Below, piece after piece: positions 8,408-19,178 of a DNA stretch of 64,000 nucleotides; position 1 is the first letter of the stretch; the number at the start of each line of letters is the position of its first letter. Source of the stretch: Verrucomicrobiia bacterium. Lineage in GTDB: Bacteria > Zixibacteria > MSB-5A5 > DSPP01. Both the position numbers and the translations under genes were made by a program. The notes beneath the pieces are model-generated. The model was not told the DNA's origin and did not search any database. It was given only the letters and a program-made list of their open reading frames with translations. The DNA lies in the NCBI GenBank assembly GCA_035574275.1, contig DATLYY010000073.1, forward strand, positions 1 to 64,000, written 5' to 3'.

Positions 8408-11400
8408 ATGTTTGACAAATACCCGCATAAAACTCCCATACCCAAAACAAGGAACGTCTGGCCGGTGGCACCGGTCGTTTTTGCCGCTCTCTTCCTGCCC
8501 GTTCTGGCCGTCGGTGTTTTCAGCTATTTGAAAACCAAAAAGGATTTGACCGAACTCGCCTTCGCCCAGAAGCGCTCGACTGCCCATCTCACCGCCATCA
8601 CGGTAAAGGAAAAGTTTGACCGGTTGAAAGATTTGGGCTTGGCTTTGGCAACCCGGGTGCAGTTCCGCCGGCTGGTGGCGGAGAAAAAGTGGGGGGAGGC
8701 CATCCGGATTCTCGAGCACGTGCCGAAAGATTTCCCCTTTGTGGAACGGGCGTTCTTGGCGGACAGCTCCGGGACGCTTTGGGCCGACACGCCGGAGCTT
8801 GTGGGTGTGCGCGGGAGAAACTTTTCCCACCGGGATTGGTATCGCGGGGTGCTCGCCAGCGGTCAGGTTTATGTTTCGGACGTCTACACCCGCGCGGCGG
8901 AGCCGCGGATGAACGTGGTGGCCGTGGCCACACCCATCCGGGGGCGGGACGGGGGGATAGAGGGGATTTTGGTTTTGCAGATCGCGATCGGCACCCTGTT
9001 TGAATGGAGCAAAAGCATCGAGGCGGGACCGGAAGGGTTCGTCTACCTGACGGACCGTCAGGGGCGGGTGGCCGCCCATCCAAAATATTCCGGACAGGGA
9101 ACAATCGCTGATTTCTCTTCCGTTCCGGTCGTCCAGCGGCTTTTGCGGGGGAAAGTGGGCGTGGATGTATTGTACAACCCCATCGAAAAGGAGGAGCGGC
9201 TCTCCGCCTATGAGCCCGTGCCCGGTTACGGTTGGGGGGTGGTGGCGCAGCAACCGACGGCAGCCGCTTTCGCCGAGCGGGATGCCAACCTGCGGCGGGT
9301 CACGGAGGTTTACGGCTTTGCGCTTTTCGTAAGCCTGCTCCTTGCCTATTTGATTCAACACGCTCTGACCGAACGCCGGCGCTCAGAAGAGACCCTTCGG
9401 GTCAGCGAGGAGCGTTTCCGGTCGGTCACGGAAATGGCGCATGACGCCATCGTGATGGCAAACCGGGAAGGGGTCATCATTCTCTGGAACAAGGGGGCGC
9501 AGGCCATATTCGGTTACACGCCGGATGAGATCATGGGGAGGCCGCTGACGCTTTTAATGCCTGAGCGCTACCACGATGCTCACCAAAAAGGGCTACACCG
9601 TTTTCTGCAAACCGGCGAGGCGCGCGTCATCGGGAAAACAGTGGAGTTGCACGGGGTGCGGAAGGACGGCACTGAATTTCCGCTGGAGCTTTCGCTGACC
9701 AGCTGGACGACGGCGGGGGAGGTTTTCTTCAGTGGAATCATCCGTGACATTTCCGAGCGTAAACGGGCGGAGAACCAGTTCCGGACGCTTTTGGAGTCGG
9801 CCCCGGACGCCATGGTCATCGTCGGAGAGGACGGCAAAATCGTGTTGGTAAACGCCCAGGCGGAAAAACTTTTCCGCTACGAACGGTCGCAGTTGGTTGG
9901 AATGAATGTGGAGCAGTTAATGCCCGAACGGTATAGGGGCCGGCACGTCGAGAACCGCAGGGGCTATATGAAGGAGCCGAGGGTGCGGTCAATGGGAACG
10001 GGGCTGGAGCTATACGGACGGCGCCGGGATGGCACGGAGTTTCCAGTGGAAATCAGCTTATCCCCCATAGAAACCGAACGGGGGCGGCTGGTAACCGCGG
10101 CCATCCGTGACATCAGCGAGCGGGAACGATTGGATGCCATCCTTCGGGATTCGGAACAGCGCTACCGGATGCTTTTTGACGAAAACCCGCTTCCGGCCTG
10201 GGTTTTCGAATTGGAAACCCTTTCCTTTCTGGCGGTCAACGACGCCGCCGTCCGGCACTACGGATACGCACGAGAAGAGTTTTTGAAGATGACCATCAAG
10301 GATATTCGCCCGGCCGAGGATGTTCCGGCCCTTCTGGAGCGGGTGTCTAAACTGAAGAACGGCGTCCATCCGCCGGGGGAATGGCGGCATCGGAAAAAAG
10401 ACGGAACCATCATCCATGTGGAAATCGTATCGCACCTTTTGGATTTTGGAGGAAGGCGCTCCGAACTGGTTTTGGCCAACGACATCACGGAGCGGAAACG
10501 GGCGGAGGAGGAACGGGACAAATTTTTCACCCTCTCTCTGGAGATGCTCTGTATCGCCGGCTTCGACGGATACTTCAAGCGGCTGAACCCCATCTGGGAA
10601 AAGAATCTGGGTTACACGGTGGAGGAGATGTGCTCCAGACCGTTCCTCGAGTTCGTTCACCCCGACGACCGGGAAGCAACCCGGCGCGAGGCGGAAAAAC
10701 TGTCCGCAGGCGTCAACGTGATTTCCTTCGAAAACCGCTATCGCTGCAAGGACGGCTCGTACCGCTGGCTGCAATGGAACTCCACGATGTCTTTGGAAAA
10801 CCGGCTAATCTATGCCGCCGCGCGGGACGTCACCGACCGCAAGCGAAGGGAGGAGGAAATTCAGAAACTGAACGAGTCGCTGCGGCAGCAGGCGGCCCAG
10901 TTGGAGGCGGCCAACAAGGAGCTGGAGGCGTTTTCCTACTCCGTATCCCACGATTTGCGGGCCCCCCTGCGGAGCATCGACGGGTTTTCGCAGGCGCTTC
11001 TTGAGGATTGCGGGGAACGGCTGGATACATCCGGCAAGGATTACCTCGGGCGGGTGCGGGGGGCCTGTTTGCGGATGGCCCAGCTCATCGACGATTTGTT
11101 GAACCTATCCCGCGTCTCCCGCGGGGAGATGCGGATGGAAACGGTGGATTTGAGTGAATTGGCGCGGGAAGTTGTTTCCGAACTGCAAAAACAAGCCCCG
11201 GGACGCAAGGTCAGTTTTGTAATTGCCGATAATCTAAAAGGGAACGGGGATGCGCGGCTTTTGCGGGTCGCGCTGGAAAATTTGCTGGGAAACGCCTGGA
11301 AGTACACCTCCAAGCATCCGTCTGCGCGCATCGAATTCGGCGCCCGGCGGGAGCCGGACGGCAAGACGGTGTTTTTCGTCCGGGACGACGGGGCGGGGTT

Positions 11401-11578
11401 TGACATGGCGTACGCCGGAAAGCTTTTCGGCGCTTTTCAACGGCTGCACACGCCGTCCGAATTCACCGGAACCGGCATCGGACTGGCGACCGTGCAGCGG
11501 ATCATCCACCGGCACGGGGGGCGGGTCTGGGCGGAAGGAAATGTGGAAGAGGGAGCGACTTTTTATTTCACTTTGTAG
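8408..11578 (+). CDS. Cache-domain sensor histidine kinase with four PAS domains
   Basis: 1056 residues. A membrane segment at ~17-37 and another at ~300-318 bracket a dCache-like extracytoplasmic sensor, with [12 protein letters not shown] and YVSDVYTRA typical of that fold. Four PAS domains follow (about 330-450, 455-572, 582-695, 705-812). The kinase core has [17 protein letters not shown] (H848) with N962, DDGAGF and GTGIGLA. This H-box is the type found in Cph1/bacteriophytochrome-like kinases, whose usual partner is an Rcp1-type receiver. Such a receiver is encoded 17 nt downstream. The ligand is unknown; dCache domains commonly bind small organic acids or amines. No Shine-Dalgarno site is visible before the ATG. 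Confidence 0.9.
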   Translation: MFDKYPHKTPIPKTRNVWPVAPVVFAALFLPVLAVGVFSYLKTKKDLTELAFAQKRSTAHLTAITVKEKFDRLKDLGLALATRVQFRRLVAEKKWGEAIRILEHVPKDFPFVERAFLADSSGTLWADTPELVGVRGRNFSHRDWYRGVLASGQVYVSDVYTRAAEPRMNVVAVATPIRGRDGGIEGILVLQIAIGTLFEWSKSIEAGPEGFVYLTDRQGRVAAHPKYSGQGTIADFSSVPVVQRLLRGKVGVDVLYNPIEKEERLSAYEPVPGYGWGVVAQQPTAAAFAERDANLRRVTEVYGFALFVSLLLAYLIQHALTERRRSEETLRVSEERFRSVTEMAHDAIVMANREGVIILWNKGAQAIFGYTPDEIMGRPLTLLMPERYHDAHQKGLHRFLQTGEARVIGKTVELHGVRKDGTEFPLELSLTSWTTAGEVFFSGIIRDISERKRAENQFRTLLESAPDAMVIVGEDGKIVLVNAQAEKLFRYERSQLVGMNVEQLMPERYRGRHVENRRGYMKEPRVRSMGTGLELYGRRRDGTEFPVEISLSPIETERGRLVTAAIRDISERERLDAILRDSEQRYRMLFDENPLPAWVFELETLSFLAVNDAAVRHYGYAREEFLKMTIKDIRPAEDVPALLERVSKLKNGVHPPGEWRHRKKDGTIIHVEIVSHLLDFGGRRSELVLANDITERKRAEEERDKFFTLSLEMLCIAGFDGYFKRLNPIWEKNLGYTVEEMCSRPFLEFVHPDDREATRREAEKLSAGVNVISFENRYRCKDGSYRWLQWNSTMSLENRLIYAAARDVTDRKRREEEIQKLNESLRQQAAQLEAANKELEAFSYSVSHDLRAPLRSIDGFSQALLEDCGERLDTSGKDYLGRVRGACLRMAQLIDDLLNLSRVSRGEMRMETVDLSELAREVVSELQKQAPGRKVSFVIADNLKGNGDARLLRVALENLLGNAWKYTSKHPSARIEFGARREPDGKTVFFVRDDGAGFDMAYAGKLFGAFQRLHTPSEFTGTGIGLATVQRIIHRHGGRVWAEGNVEEGATFYFTL

Positions 11579-11595
11579 ACGGAAGGAGTAAAGAC

Positions 11596-12063
11596 GTGGA
11601 CAAAAAAATCATTCTCCTGGTGGAGGACAACCCGGACGACGTCGAGCTGACCATGCGGGCGTTGAAAAAGAACAACATCCAGAACGAGGTGGTGGTGGCG
11701 CGGGACGGGGCGGAAGCGCTTGAGTATTTGTTCGGCACCGGAAAATATGCCGGCCGAAACATGGCCGTGATGCCCCAGCTTGTCCTCCTGGACCTTAAAC
11801 TGCCGAAGGTAAGCGGGTTGGAAGTGCTGGAACGGCTGCGGGCCGACGACCGCACCCGCCTTTTGCCCATCGTCATTCTCACCTCCTCAAAGGAGGAGAT
11901 TGATTTGGTCGAAGGATACAGCCGGGGGGCAAACAGCTACATCCGCAAGCCGGTCGATTTCAACCAGTTCACGGAGGCCGTGCGGCAGCTGGGGCTTTAC
12001 TGGCTTTTGCTGAACGAGGCGCCACCGGTACAAAAGGCTCCGAACGCCAAAGTGAGGGTATGA
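11596..12063 (+). CDS. Rcp1-like single-domain response regulator
   Basis: 155 residues, essentially one receiver domain. It has ILLVEDNPDDVELTMRAL at the N-terminus, the Rcp1-type FLFG/EYLFGTG insertion before the active site, phosphoacceptor D66 in LLDLKLPKVSG, the conserved TSS and the lysine of RKPVDF. The short C-terminal helix (LGLYWLLLNEAPP) is typical of Rcp1-like proteins. It starts at a GTG preceded by GGAAGGAG. It is the natural partner of the upstream phytochrome-type kinase core and stops in an ATGA overlap with the next gene. With no output domain it must act by protein contact or as a phosphate shuttle. Confidence 0.9.
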   Translation: MDKKIILLVEDNPDDVELTMRALKKNNIQNEVVVARDGAEALEYLFGTGKYAGRNMAVMPQLVLLDLKLPKVSGLEVLERLRADDRTRLLPIVILTSSKEEIDLVEGYSRGANSYIRKPVDFNQFTEAVRQLGLYWLLLNEAPPVQKAPNAKVRV

Positions 12064-13211
12064 GCAGGCCGCTCAAAGTATTAATCGTCGACGATTCGGA
12101 AGACGACGCCCTTCTTCTGGTGCGGGAGCTGCGGCACGGAGATTACGACCCGCAGTACCTGCGGGTGGACCGGCCGGAGGCGATGAAAAACGCGCTGGAA
12201 AAAACGGCGTGGGATTTGGTCATTTCCGATTTCACCATGCCGCATTTCAACGGGATGGCGGCCTTGTCCCTTTTGAAGGAAACCGGGCTGGACATCCCCT
12301 TCCTCATTGTCTCCGGCAGCATCGGGGAGGATGTGGCGGTGGCCTGCATGAAGGGGGGCGCGAGCGATTACATCATGAAAAACAACCTTACGCGGCTGGT
12401 TCCCGCGGTGGCCCGGGAGCTGGCCGAAGCGGATGAGCGCCGGGCCCGCCGGGATGCGGAAGAGAAACTGCGGGCCGCCGAGCGGCTGCAGATGGTGGGA
12501 CAGGTGGCGGCATCCATCATCCACGATTTGAAGAACCCGATGCAGGTGATTTTGGGAAACCTCGACTTTCTCAACACGGAGGGACTCTCCTCCCCGGAAA
12601 TTGGGAAAAAATACAGCGGGGCCATCGAAAAACAGGTGGATCGGATGCTGGGGATGTGCCAGGAGATTCTGGATTTTGCCAAAGGGGAGGTTTCGCTGGC
12701 GCTGGGCCCGGTCAACCTGCCGGAGCTCTGCCGGGAACTGGTGGAAACCTACGAAAAACCCTTCGCCTCCGCCGGCATTCGCCTGGTTTTGGAGAGGCAG
12801 GTTCTGCCCAACGCCCCTCCTTCCGTGCTGGCCGACCGGGAACGGATCTGGCGGGCGCTGGCCAATCTGATGGGAAACGCCAAAGAGGCGATGCCAAGTG
12901 GCGGAGAAATACTGCTTTCCGTGGCGGTGAGTTCTCATGAAGCCCGACTGGCGGTACGCGACAACGGGCCGGGGATTCCGGCTGAAATACAAGGGAAGAT
13001 TTTCGACCCTTTTTTCACCCACGGCAAAAGCAAGGGGACCGGTTTGGGGCTTTCCATCTGCGAGAAAATCGTAAAGGCGCACGGCGGGAAGATTGAATTC
13101 AGCTCGGAAGCGGGTGTGGGGACGACTTTTAACATCCTGCTGCCCCATCAAACCCAGCCGGCCGTTTCTCCTTCCGATTCGAGGGGGGAACGATTGGAGA
13201 AGGGACGGTAA
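12060..13211 (+). CDS. Receiver-histidine kinase fusion (REC-HisKA-HATPase)
   Basis: 383 residues and soluble. The N-terminal receiver (1-~125) has D57 in ISDFTMPHFNG and the characteristic IVSGSIGEDVAV block. It is followed by a coiled linker, HisKA with SIIHDLKNPMQVILGN (H155) and an ATPase domain (NLMGNAKEAM, DNGPGIP, GTGLGLS). This order, with the receiver before the kinase, means the protein can take input from phosphorylation rather than from a ligand. It overlaps the upstream Rcp1-like gene by ATGA and ends 4 nt before the next gene. The receiver closely resembles the one that opens the following protein. Confidence 0.9.
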   Translation: MSRPLKVLIVDDSEDDALLLVRELRHGDYDPQYLRVDRPEAMKNALEKTAWDLVISDFTMPHFNGMAALSLLKETGLDIPFLIVSGSIGEDVAVACMKGGASDYIMKNNLTRLVPAVARELAEADERRARRDAEEKLRAAERLQMVGQVAASIIHDLKNPMQVILGNLDFLNTEGLSSPEIGKKYSGAIEKQVDRMLGMCQEILDFAKGEVSLALGPVNLPELCRELVETYEKPFASAGIRLVLERQVLPNAPPSVLADRERIWRALANLMGNAKEAMPSGGEILLSVAVSSHEARLAVRDNGPGIPAEIQGKIFDPFFTHGKSKGTGLGLSICEKIVKAHGGKIEFSSEAGVGTTFNILLPHQTQPAVSPSDSRGERLEKGR

Positions 13212-13215
13212 GCCG

Positions 13216-16200
13216 GTGGCCAAGCCGCTGCGGGTTTTGATCGCGGAAGATTCCGAAAACGACGCGCTTTTGATGGTCAAGGAACTCGAGCGGGGAGGGT
13301 TTGCCCCCGTTTTCGAGCGGGTGGAAACGGCGCAAGCGATGACCGCCGCTCTGGGCCGCGCCAACTGGGACGTTGTCCTGGCGGATTATTTGATGCCCGG
13401 GTTCACGGCACTTGATGCCTTGAGTGTTTTGCGGATGTCAGGCCTTGATCTGCCCTTTCTCGTGGTTTCCGGCAGCATCGGGGAAGAGATTGCCGTGGAG
13501 GCAATGCGCGCCGGTGCGCATGACTACATCATGAAGGACAATCTCACCCGGCTTTCGGCCGCCGTGGAGCGGGAACTGCGGCAGGCGGAGGGGCGGCGTT
13601 TGAAGTACAAAGCGGAAACGGCGCTCAAGGAAACCAACCAGACCCTCTGGTCGCTTATCAAAAGCTCCCCTTTGGCCATCGTCACCGTCGATTTGCAGCG
13701 CAACGTTACAATGTGGAACCCGGCGGCGGAGCGGCTCTTCGGCTGGAGCGATCGGGAAGTGCTGGGGACCACCCTTCCCATTGTGCCCAAGGACAAACAC
13801 CCCGAATTCCGGGAAATGTTCGAGCGGGCCGTGCGGGGCCAGTCCACCGCCAATTTGGAAACGAAACGAAGACGGAAGGACGGTTCGCTGGTGGACGTGG
13901 CCATGACCGTGGCCGCACTTCTGGACGCAGAGGGGAAGCCGGCAGGTGCGATGGCGGTTTTCGCCGATATCAGCGAGCGAAAAAAAGCGGAGCAGATCGC
14001 TTCGGAAGTGGAGAACCGGAACCGGGCCATTTTGAAATCCGCCACGGACGGCATTATCACCATCGACCATCAAGGACGGATTGTGGAATTCAACCCGGCG
14101 GCGGAAAAAATCTTCGGCCATCGCCGGGAGGCGGTGTTGGGGAAGGAATTGGCGGAACTGGTCATTCCGCACCATCTGCGGGAACGCCACCGGGAGGGGC
14201 TGCGGAATTACCTGTCCACCCGGCACAGCCGGATTCTGGGAGAGCGGCTGGAAATGACCGCCCTGCGCGCGGACGGCAGAGAATTTCCCGTGGAGATTTC
14301 CATTCAGCGCATTGCGATGGGGGAGCCGCCCCTTTTCACCGGGTTCATCCGAGACATCAGCGAGCGGAAGAAAGCGGAGGAGGAACTGCGCCGCAGCGAG
14401 GCGCGGCTGCGGGCGTTTGTGTCCGCCATACCGGATTTGGTGTTTATTCTGGATGAAGATGGGCGGTACGTCGAAGCCCTGACTGCACCCACCAAGGAAA
14501 GGCTGCTTTACGAGGAAATACAGAAACTGAAGGGAAAATTGCTGCATGAGGTTCTCCCCAAAGAAGCCGCCGACCTGTATCTTTCCATCGTTAGAAAAAC
14601 AATCGAATCCCAACAGCCGCAGATTCTGGAATACAGTCTGGACGTGCCGGCGGGGAAATGCTGGTTTGAAGGGCGCACGGCTCCCATACCGGGGGCCGAA
14701 GGTCCCCGGCTGGTGGTCTGGGTTTCGCGTGAAATCACCGAGCGGAAAAAATCGGAGGAAGCGCTCAAAAACAGCGAAACGCTTCTGGCCAAAACCCAGC
14801 AAATGGTGCGACTGGGCGGCTGGCAGCTGGATCTTTCCAACCTGGAGGACTTGAACAAAAACGAACTGCGCTGGACGGAGGAGTCGTTCCGGATTTTCGG
14901 CTATGAGCCGGGTTCCGTCAAAGTAACCAACGACCTATTCTTTCAAATCGTTCATCCGGAGGACCGGCCGAAAATTGTGGAGGCCGTGGCCCGCGCCCTG
15001 GCCGAGAAAACCGCGTACAGCATCGAGCATAGAATCGTGCGGCCGGACGGGGTGGAGCGGGTTGTTCACGAACACGCAGATATTGTTTTCGACGAAGAAT
15101 CCGGCCGCCCGTTGCGGATGGTCGGGGCCGTGCAGGATGTTACCGAAAGAAAACGCTTGGAAGAAGCCCAGGCGGAACGGGAAAAACTGGCCCTCCTGGC
15201 GGCAGAAGTGGGGGCCGCTTTGACCCAGTCGACCTCCCTGAAGGAAATGCTGGATCGCTGTTCGGAGATTCTGGTGCGCAATCTGGATGCCGCCTTTGCC
15301 CGCATCTGGACGCTCAATGAAAATGAGCAGATGCTGGAGCTGCAGGCCAGCGCCGGAATGTACACCCATCTGGACGGCCCCCACGGTCGGGTGCCGGTGG
15401 GGAAATTCAAAATCGGACTCATCGCCCAAGAGCGGAAGCCGCATCTCACCAACTCGGTTATCGGCGACCCCCGCGTGGGGGACCAGGAATGGGCCAAGCG
15501 GGAGGGGATGGTGGCGTTTGCCGGGTATCCCTTAATCATCGAGGAGCGGCTATTGGGGGTGATGGCGATGTTCGCCCGGCATACGCTGACCGATTTTGCC
15601 CTGAAGGCTCTTTCTGCGGTGGCGAATCAGATTGCTCTCGGTATTGAGCGCAAGAGAGGGGAAGCGGCCCTGCGGGAAAGCGAGGAGCGTTTCCGCCAGT
15701 TTGCGGAAAACAGCAAGGATGTTATCTGGATTACCAATACCGGATTGACCGAGACGCTCTACGTAAATCCGGCCTATGAGAAAGTGTTTGAACGCAGCCG
15801 AGAACGGCTATTCTCCGAGCCGCGGGCCTGGATGGAAGCCATCCATCCTGAAGACCGGGAAAAAATGCTGGTTCCGGGTGTCTCGGCGGAAGTGCCCGAC
15901 AGTCCTTTCAGCCAGGAATTTAGAATCGTCCGGAACGACGGGTCCCTCCGCTGGATTCGGGCCCGCGTGTTTCCCATTAAAAATGATGCGGGCAAGACCT
16001 ATCGCCAGGCCGGAATCGCGGAGGATATCACCGAGCAAAAGCAACTGGCCGAGCAGTTCCGGCAGGCCCAGAAAATGGAAGCGGTGGGGCAACTGGCGGG
16101 CGGCATCGCCCACGACTTCAACAATTTGCTTACCGCCATTGGCGGCTACACGGACTTCGTTTCCGAACAGGTGGAGCCAAACAGCCGGTTGAAACAGGAT

Positions 16201-17265
16201 GTGGAGGAAATCAAGAAAGCCACCGAACGGGCGGCGGCTTTGACCCGGCAGCTTCTGGCTTTCAGCCGGCGGCAGGTTATGCAGCCGGTCCTTCTGAATC
16301 TGAATGAACTGGTCTGTGGGATGGAGGGAATGCTCTCCCGGCTTATCGGGGAAAATCTCGAACTGGTCACCGTTCCCGCTCCCCAATTGGCGCTGGTGAA
16401 CGCCGACCCGAATCAACTGGAGCAGGTGATCATGAATCTTTGCGTCAACGCCCGTGATGCGATGCTGCAGGGGGGGCGGCTCACCATCGAAACAGGCAAC
16501 GTCGAACTGGATGAGGCGTTTGTCCAGCAACATGTGGGTGCGCAGCCGGGGGCGTACGTGATGCTGGCCGTATCGGACACCGGAACCGGAATGAGCCCCG
16601 AAGTGCAAAAACATCTATTCGAGCCGTTTTTCACCACCAAGGAAAAGGGGAAGGGGACCGGCCTGGGGCTTTCTACCGTGTACGGCATCGTCAAGCAGAG
16701 CGGCGGTTACATTTCCGTTTACAGTGAACCGGGACGGGGTTCCTGCTTCAAAATTTATTTGCCGCAAGTTGTTCAGCCGGCGCCGGAAAAGCCGGCAAAA
16801 CCGGCCGCACCGGCTCCGTTAAAAAACACGGGAGGAACGGAGACCATACTTTTAGTCGAGGATGAGGGGGCCGTGCGGGCTTTGGCGGGAAAGATACTGC
16901 GCGCAAATGGGTACACCGTCCTGGAAGCGGGGGATGGAGCCGAGGCGCAGGAGGTTGTAAAGGAGCATAAAGGAGCTTTGGATTTGCTCCTAACCGACGT
17001 GGTTATGCCCCGAATGGGGGGACCCGAACTTGCCGCCCGGCTGAAGCGCGCCCGCCGGGGGGTGAAGATTCTTTTTATGACCGGTTATACCGACCATTCC
17101 GCCTTCCGGGAGGGAAGCTTGCCCGACGGAACGGGATTGATTCAAAAACCGTTTTCCCCGCAGGGGCTGGCCCAAAAAGTGCGCGAAATTCTGGACAGCA
17201 CCAAAAATAGCGCCCCCTCGTTTGACGAGACAGAAAAGCTGAAAAAACCAGCGGCCAAAAAGTAG
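13216..17265 (+). CDS. Soluble hybrid kinase (REC-multiple PAS-GAF-PAS-HisKA-HATPase-REC)
   Basis: 1349 residues from a GTG at 13216, preceded by GGAGAAGGGACGG. The frame is open further upstream, inside the previous gene, but the receiver begins exactly here. Domains: REC (D57 in LADYLMPGF), four PAS domains (~145-650), GAF (~660-810), PAS (~820-945), HisKA with [17 protein letters not shown] (H966), ATPase ([23 protein letters not shown]), a Pro/Ala-rich linker, and a terminal REC with D1261 in [12 protein letters not shown]. No membrane segment is seen. It closes the signalling island. The tRNA downstream is on the other strand and no clear terminator is visible. Confidence 0.9.
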   Translation: MAKPLRVLIAEDSENDALLMVKELERGGFAPVFERVETAQAMTAALGRANWDVVLADYLMPGFTALDALSVLRMSGLDLPFLVVSGSIGEEIAVEAMRAGAHDYIMKDNLTRLSAAVERELRQAEGRRLKYKAETALKETNQTLWSLIKSSPLAIVTVDLQRNVTMWNPAAERLFGWSDREVLGTTLPIVPKDKHPEFREMFERAVRGQSTANLETKRRRKDGSLVDVAMTVAALLDAEGKPAGAMAVFADISERKKAEQIASEVENRNRAILKSATDGIITIDHQGRIVEFNPAAEKIFGHRREAVLGKELAELVIPHHLRERHREGLRNYLSTRHSRILGERLEMTALRADGREFPVEISIQRIAMGEPPLFTGFIRDISERKKAEEELRRSEARLRAFVSAIPDLVFILDEDGRYVEALTAPTKERLLYEEIQKLKGKLLHEVLPKEAADLYLSIVRKTIESQQPQILEYSLDVPAGKCWFEGRTAPIPGAEGPRLVVWVSREITERKKSEEALKNSETLLAKTQQMVRLGGWQLDLSNLEDLNKNELRWTEESFRIFGYEPGSVKVTNDLFFQIVHPEDRPKIVEAVARALAEKTAYSIEHRIVRPDGVERVVHEHADIVFDEESGRPLRMVGAVQDVTERKRLEEAQAEREKLALLAAEVGAALTQSTSLKEMLDRCSEILVRNLDAAFARIWTLNENEQMLELQASAGMYTHLDGPHGRVPVGKFKIGLIAQERKPHLTNSVIGDPRVGDQEWAKREGMVAFAGYPLIIEERLLGVMAMFARHTLTDFALKALSAVANQIALGIERKRGEAALRESEERFRQFAENSKDVIWITNTGLTETLYVNPAYEKVFERSRERLFSEPRAWMEAIHPEDREKMLVPGVSAEVPDSPFSQEFRIVRNDGSLRWIRARVFPIKNDAGKTYRQAGIAEDITEQKQLAEQFRQAQKMEAVGQLAGGIAHDFNNLLTAIGGYTDFVSEQVEPNSRLKQDVEEIKKATERAAALTRQLLAFSRRQVMQPVLLNLNELVCGMEGMLSRLIGENLELVTVPAPQLALVNADPNQLEQVIMNLCVNARDAMLQGGRLTIETGNVELDEAFVQQHVGAQPGAYVMLAVSDTGTGMSPEVQKHLFEPFFTTKEKGKGTGLGLSTVYGIVKQSGGYISVYSEPGRGSCFKIYLPQVVQPAPEKPAKPAAPAPLKNTGGTETILLVEDEGAVRALAGKILRANGYTVLEAGDGAEAQEVVKEHKGALDLLLTDVVMPRMGGPELAARLKRARRGVKILFMTGYTDHSAFREGSLPDGTGLIQKPFSPQGLAQKVREILDSTKNSAPSFDETEKLKKPAAKK

Positions 17266-17284
17266 AATCCTTTTCCCCTCAAAA

Positions 17285-17370
17285 TGCCGGAGGTCGGAAT
17301 CGAACCGACACGGGGTTTAGGCCCCACGGGATTTTGAGTCCCGCGCGTCTACCAGTTTCACCACTCCGGC
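17285..17370 (-). tRNA. tRNA-Leu (anticodon CAA)
   Basis: 86-nt class II tRNA on the minus strand. The acceptor stem pairs GCCGGAG with CTCCGGC, followed by an A discriminator. The T arm contains GGTTCGATTCC. The anticodon stem CGGGA/TCCCG holds a CTCAAAA loop giving anticodon CAA, which reads UUG. The long variable arm (GGGGCCTAAACCCC type) confirms a Leu class II tRNA. CCA is not encoded. Confidence 0.95.
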
Positions 17371-17475
17371 TTCTTTTCCCAAAATCGTTTTTGGAGGCCC
17401 TATCGTCAAGTGCAATCCGTTTTCGGGTGTATAATTCATTGAACGATTAACATTCGGGGATTGTCATTTGTGAAG

Positions 17476-17503
17476 TTGACAAGGCGGATTTTTGAGGTAA
17501 CTT
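17476..17503 (+). promoter_or_regulatory. Possible hrcA promoter
   Basis: TTGACA at 17476-17481 is a consensus -35. A -10 (TAACTT, 16-nt spacer) is weak, and a second candidate TATTAT at 17503-17508 has a 21-nt spacer. The start codon is at 17514 with no Shine-Dalgarno sequence. No CIRCE inverted repeat is visible in the 140 nt before hrcA. Confidence 0.35.
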
Positions 17504-17513
17504 ATTATCAGAT

Positions 17514-18545
17514 ATGGCGTTTGAAAATCTGAACGAGAGGGAGCGGCGGATTTTGGAGGTGCTCATCGCGCATTACATCCAGACCGCCGACCCGGTCGGT
17601 TCGCGAGTAATTGCCAGTCGCTACAAGCTTGGGATTTCTCCAGCCACCGTGCGGAACACATTGCAGGATCTGGAGGAATTGGGGCTTTTGGAACAGCCGC
17701 ATACTTCCGCCGGGCGGGTGCCAACGGATACGGGATACCGTCTTTATGTGGACCGGATGCTGAAGCCGGAAGCGCTGTCCGAAGAGGAAAAAGAGAAGAT
17801 AAAAAGGGAAATTTCAGCCGATTTGGCGGCCGTCGACCGCATCTTAGAGCAGACCTCCCGGCTCTTGGCCAACCTCACCCGCCAATTGGGGCTTTCGGTT
17901 GCCCCCAGCTTTGAGCGGGGGGTTTTGACCCGCATTGAATTGGTGCCGGTGGCGGAGCGGAAACTCTTGATGATTGTGGCGGTCAAGGGAGGGCTGGCGC
18001 GGTCGATTTTGCTGGAAGTGGACGTGAAAATCGATTCGGTTGCGCTCGAAGAGACCCGCCGGGTTTTGAACGAGCGGCTCTCCGGCCGCTCCCTTGGGGA
18101 GATTCGCGCCACCCTTGGCGACCGGTTCAAGGACGTATCTTCCGGGGATGCCCGGCTCATCAAGCTTTTCTTGGATCATTCGGAAGCGCTATTGCACACT
18201 GCTGCGCCGGAGCAGGTGCACCTCGAAGGAACGGCGAATATCCTGCGCCAGCCGGAGTTCAAGGATCAGGAAAAGGTGTCGGCCCTGGTCGATTTTCTGG
18301 AGGAGAAGAAATCACTGGTGGAAGTGGTCTCCGCCAAGGGGATAAAGGAAGGGATCGTCATCACCATCGGCCGGGAGAGCGATCGGGACGAAACCAGAAA
18401 TCTTTCGATGGTTACCTCCACCTACGAGGTCGGCGGCCTGAAGGGGACCATCGGGGTCATCGGGCCGACCCGGATGCCGTATTCCAAGCTCGTTTCCATC
18501 GTCGACTACACGGCCAAATTGTTGACCGAAATTCTATCCGAGTAA
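17514..18545 (+). CDS. hrcA: Heat-inducible transcription repressor HrcA
   Basis: 343 residues, normal for HrcA. The N-terminal winged helix includes RERRILEVLIAHYIQT, DPVGSR and SPATVRNTLQDLEELGLLEQPHTSAGRVPTD split across the recognition helix and wing, all hallmark HrcA blocks. The rest is the GAF-like dimerisation domain. HrcA represses groE and dnaK operons at CIRCE elements in many bacteria. It opens the heat-shock cluster and is followed 36 nt later by grpE. I see no CIRCE element upstream of hrcA, grpE or dnaJ here, so its targets probably lie elsewhere or use a divergent operator. Confidence 0.95.
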   Translation: MAFENLNERERRILEVLIAHYIQTADPVGSRVIASRYKLGISPATVRNTLQDLEELGLLEQPHTSAGRVPTDTGYRLYVDRMLKPEALSEEEKEKIKREISADLAAVDRILEQTSRLLANLTRQLGLSVAPSFERGVLTRIELVPVAERKLLMIVAVKGGLARSILLEVDVKIDSVALEETRRVLNERLSGRSLGEIRATLGDRFKDVSSGDARLIKLFLDHSEALLHTAAPEQVHLEGTANILRQPEFKDQEKVSALVDFLEEKKSLVEVVSAKGIKEGIVITIGRESDRDETRNLSMVTSTYEVGGLKGTIGVIGPTRMPYSKLVSIVDYTAKLLTEILSE

Positions 18546-18581
18546 TTCGTTTTCAGCCACTGTTTGATTAAAACTATGCAT

Positions 18582-19178
18582 ATGTCTGAAGAAAAAAAGA
18601 AAACCGAGCAGCAACCGGAAGCCGTCCCACAGGAACCGGCCCCTTCTGAAACCGAGTCAGAGGAAGCGGAAGCGATGGTAGCCGAGGCGGAGACCAAGGC
18701 AGCGGAGCTTTCCTCCAAGATGAAAGAACTGGAAGATCGGTATCTTCGGCTGGCGGCGGAATTTGACAACTTCCGCAAGCGGACGGCGCGGGATTTTCAA
18801 TCCGTCGTCAAAACCGCCAACGAACGGCTGATTCTGGAACTCTTGGATATGCGGGACAACTTCGAGCGGGCGCTTTCCAATTCCGCCGGAAATGCCGAAG
18901 GCTTCCGGAAGGGTATCGAACTTATCGCCGGGCAGTTAGACGGCGTTTTGAAAAAAGAAGGGGTGGAGGAATTGAAAGTGGACGGGCAGCCGTTCGACCC
19001 TTCCACTTCCGAGGCGATTGCCCATCTCGAATCGGAACGGCCGGAAGGGGAGGTTCTGCAAGTTTTATCCAAGGGTTACTCGCTGGGGGGTAAGGTCGTG
19101 CGTCCGGCACGTGTGACCGTATCAAAAGGAAAAGCACAAACCGAATCCGCCGAGGAAGCGAATGACGTCAAAGAATAG
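18582..19178 (+). CDS. grpE: Nucleotide exchange factor GrpE
   Basis: 198 residues from the ATG at 18582; an ATG at 18576 and a TTG at 18564 are in frame. An acidic, low-complexity N-terminus leads into the long coiled coil with LAAEFDNFRKRTARD. The C-terminal beta domain carries the GrpE signature around VEELKVDGQPFDPSTSEAI and VLSKGYSLGGKVVRPARV. GrpE releases ADP from DnaK. In this cluster the dnaK gene expected between grpE and dnaJ is absent. The last 17 nt overlap the start of the exported metallo-hydrolase gene, an unusual partner for grpE. Confidence 0.95.
   Translation: MSEEKKKTEQQPEAVPQEPAPSETESEEAEAMVAEAETKAAELSSKMKELEDRYLRLAAEFDNFRKRTARDFQSVVKTANERLILELLDMRDNFERALSNSAGNAEGFRKGIELIAGQLDGVLKKEGVEELKVDGQPFDPSTSEAIAHLESERPEGEVLQVLSKGYSLGGKVVRPARVTVSKGKAQTESAEEANDVKE

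Noticed and set aside
12081-13364. 427-codon minus-strand frame opposite the REC-kinase gene
   Set aside because: Runs across two real genes on the other strand and lacks any recognisable domain.
13438-14802. 454-codon minus-strand frame within the last signalling gene
   Set aside because: Shadow of the PAS-encoding strand; low-complexity composition, no homology-like motifs.
17371-17513. CIRCE element before hrcA
   Set aside because: No TTAGCACTC/GAGTGCTAA-like inverted repeat is present in this gap.
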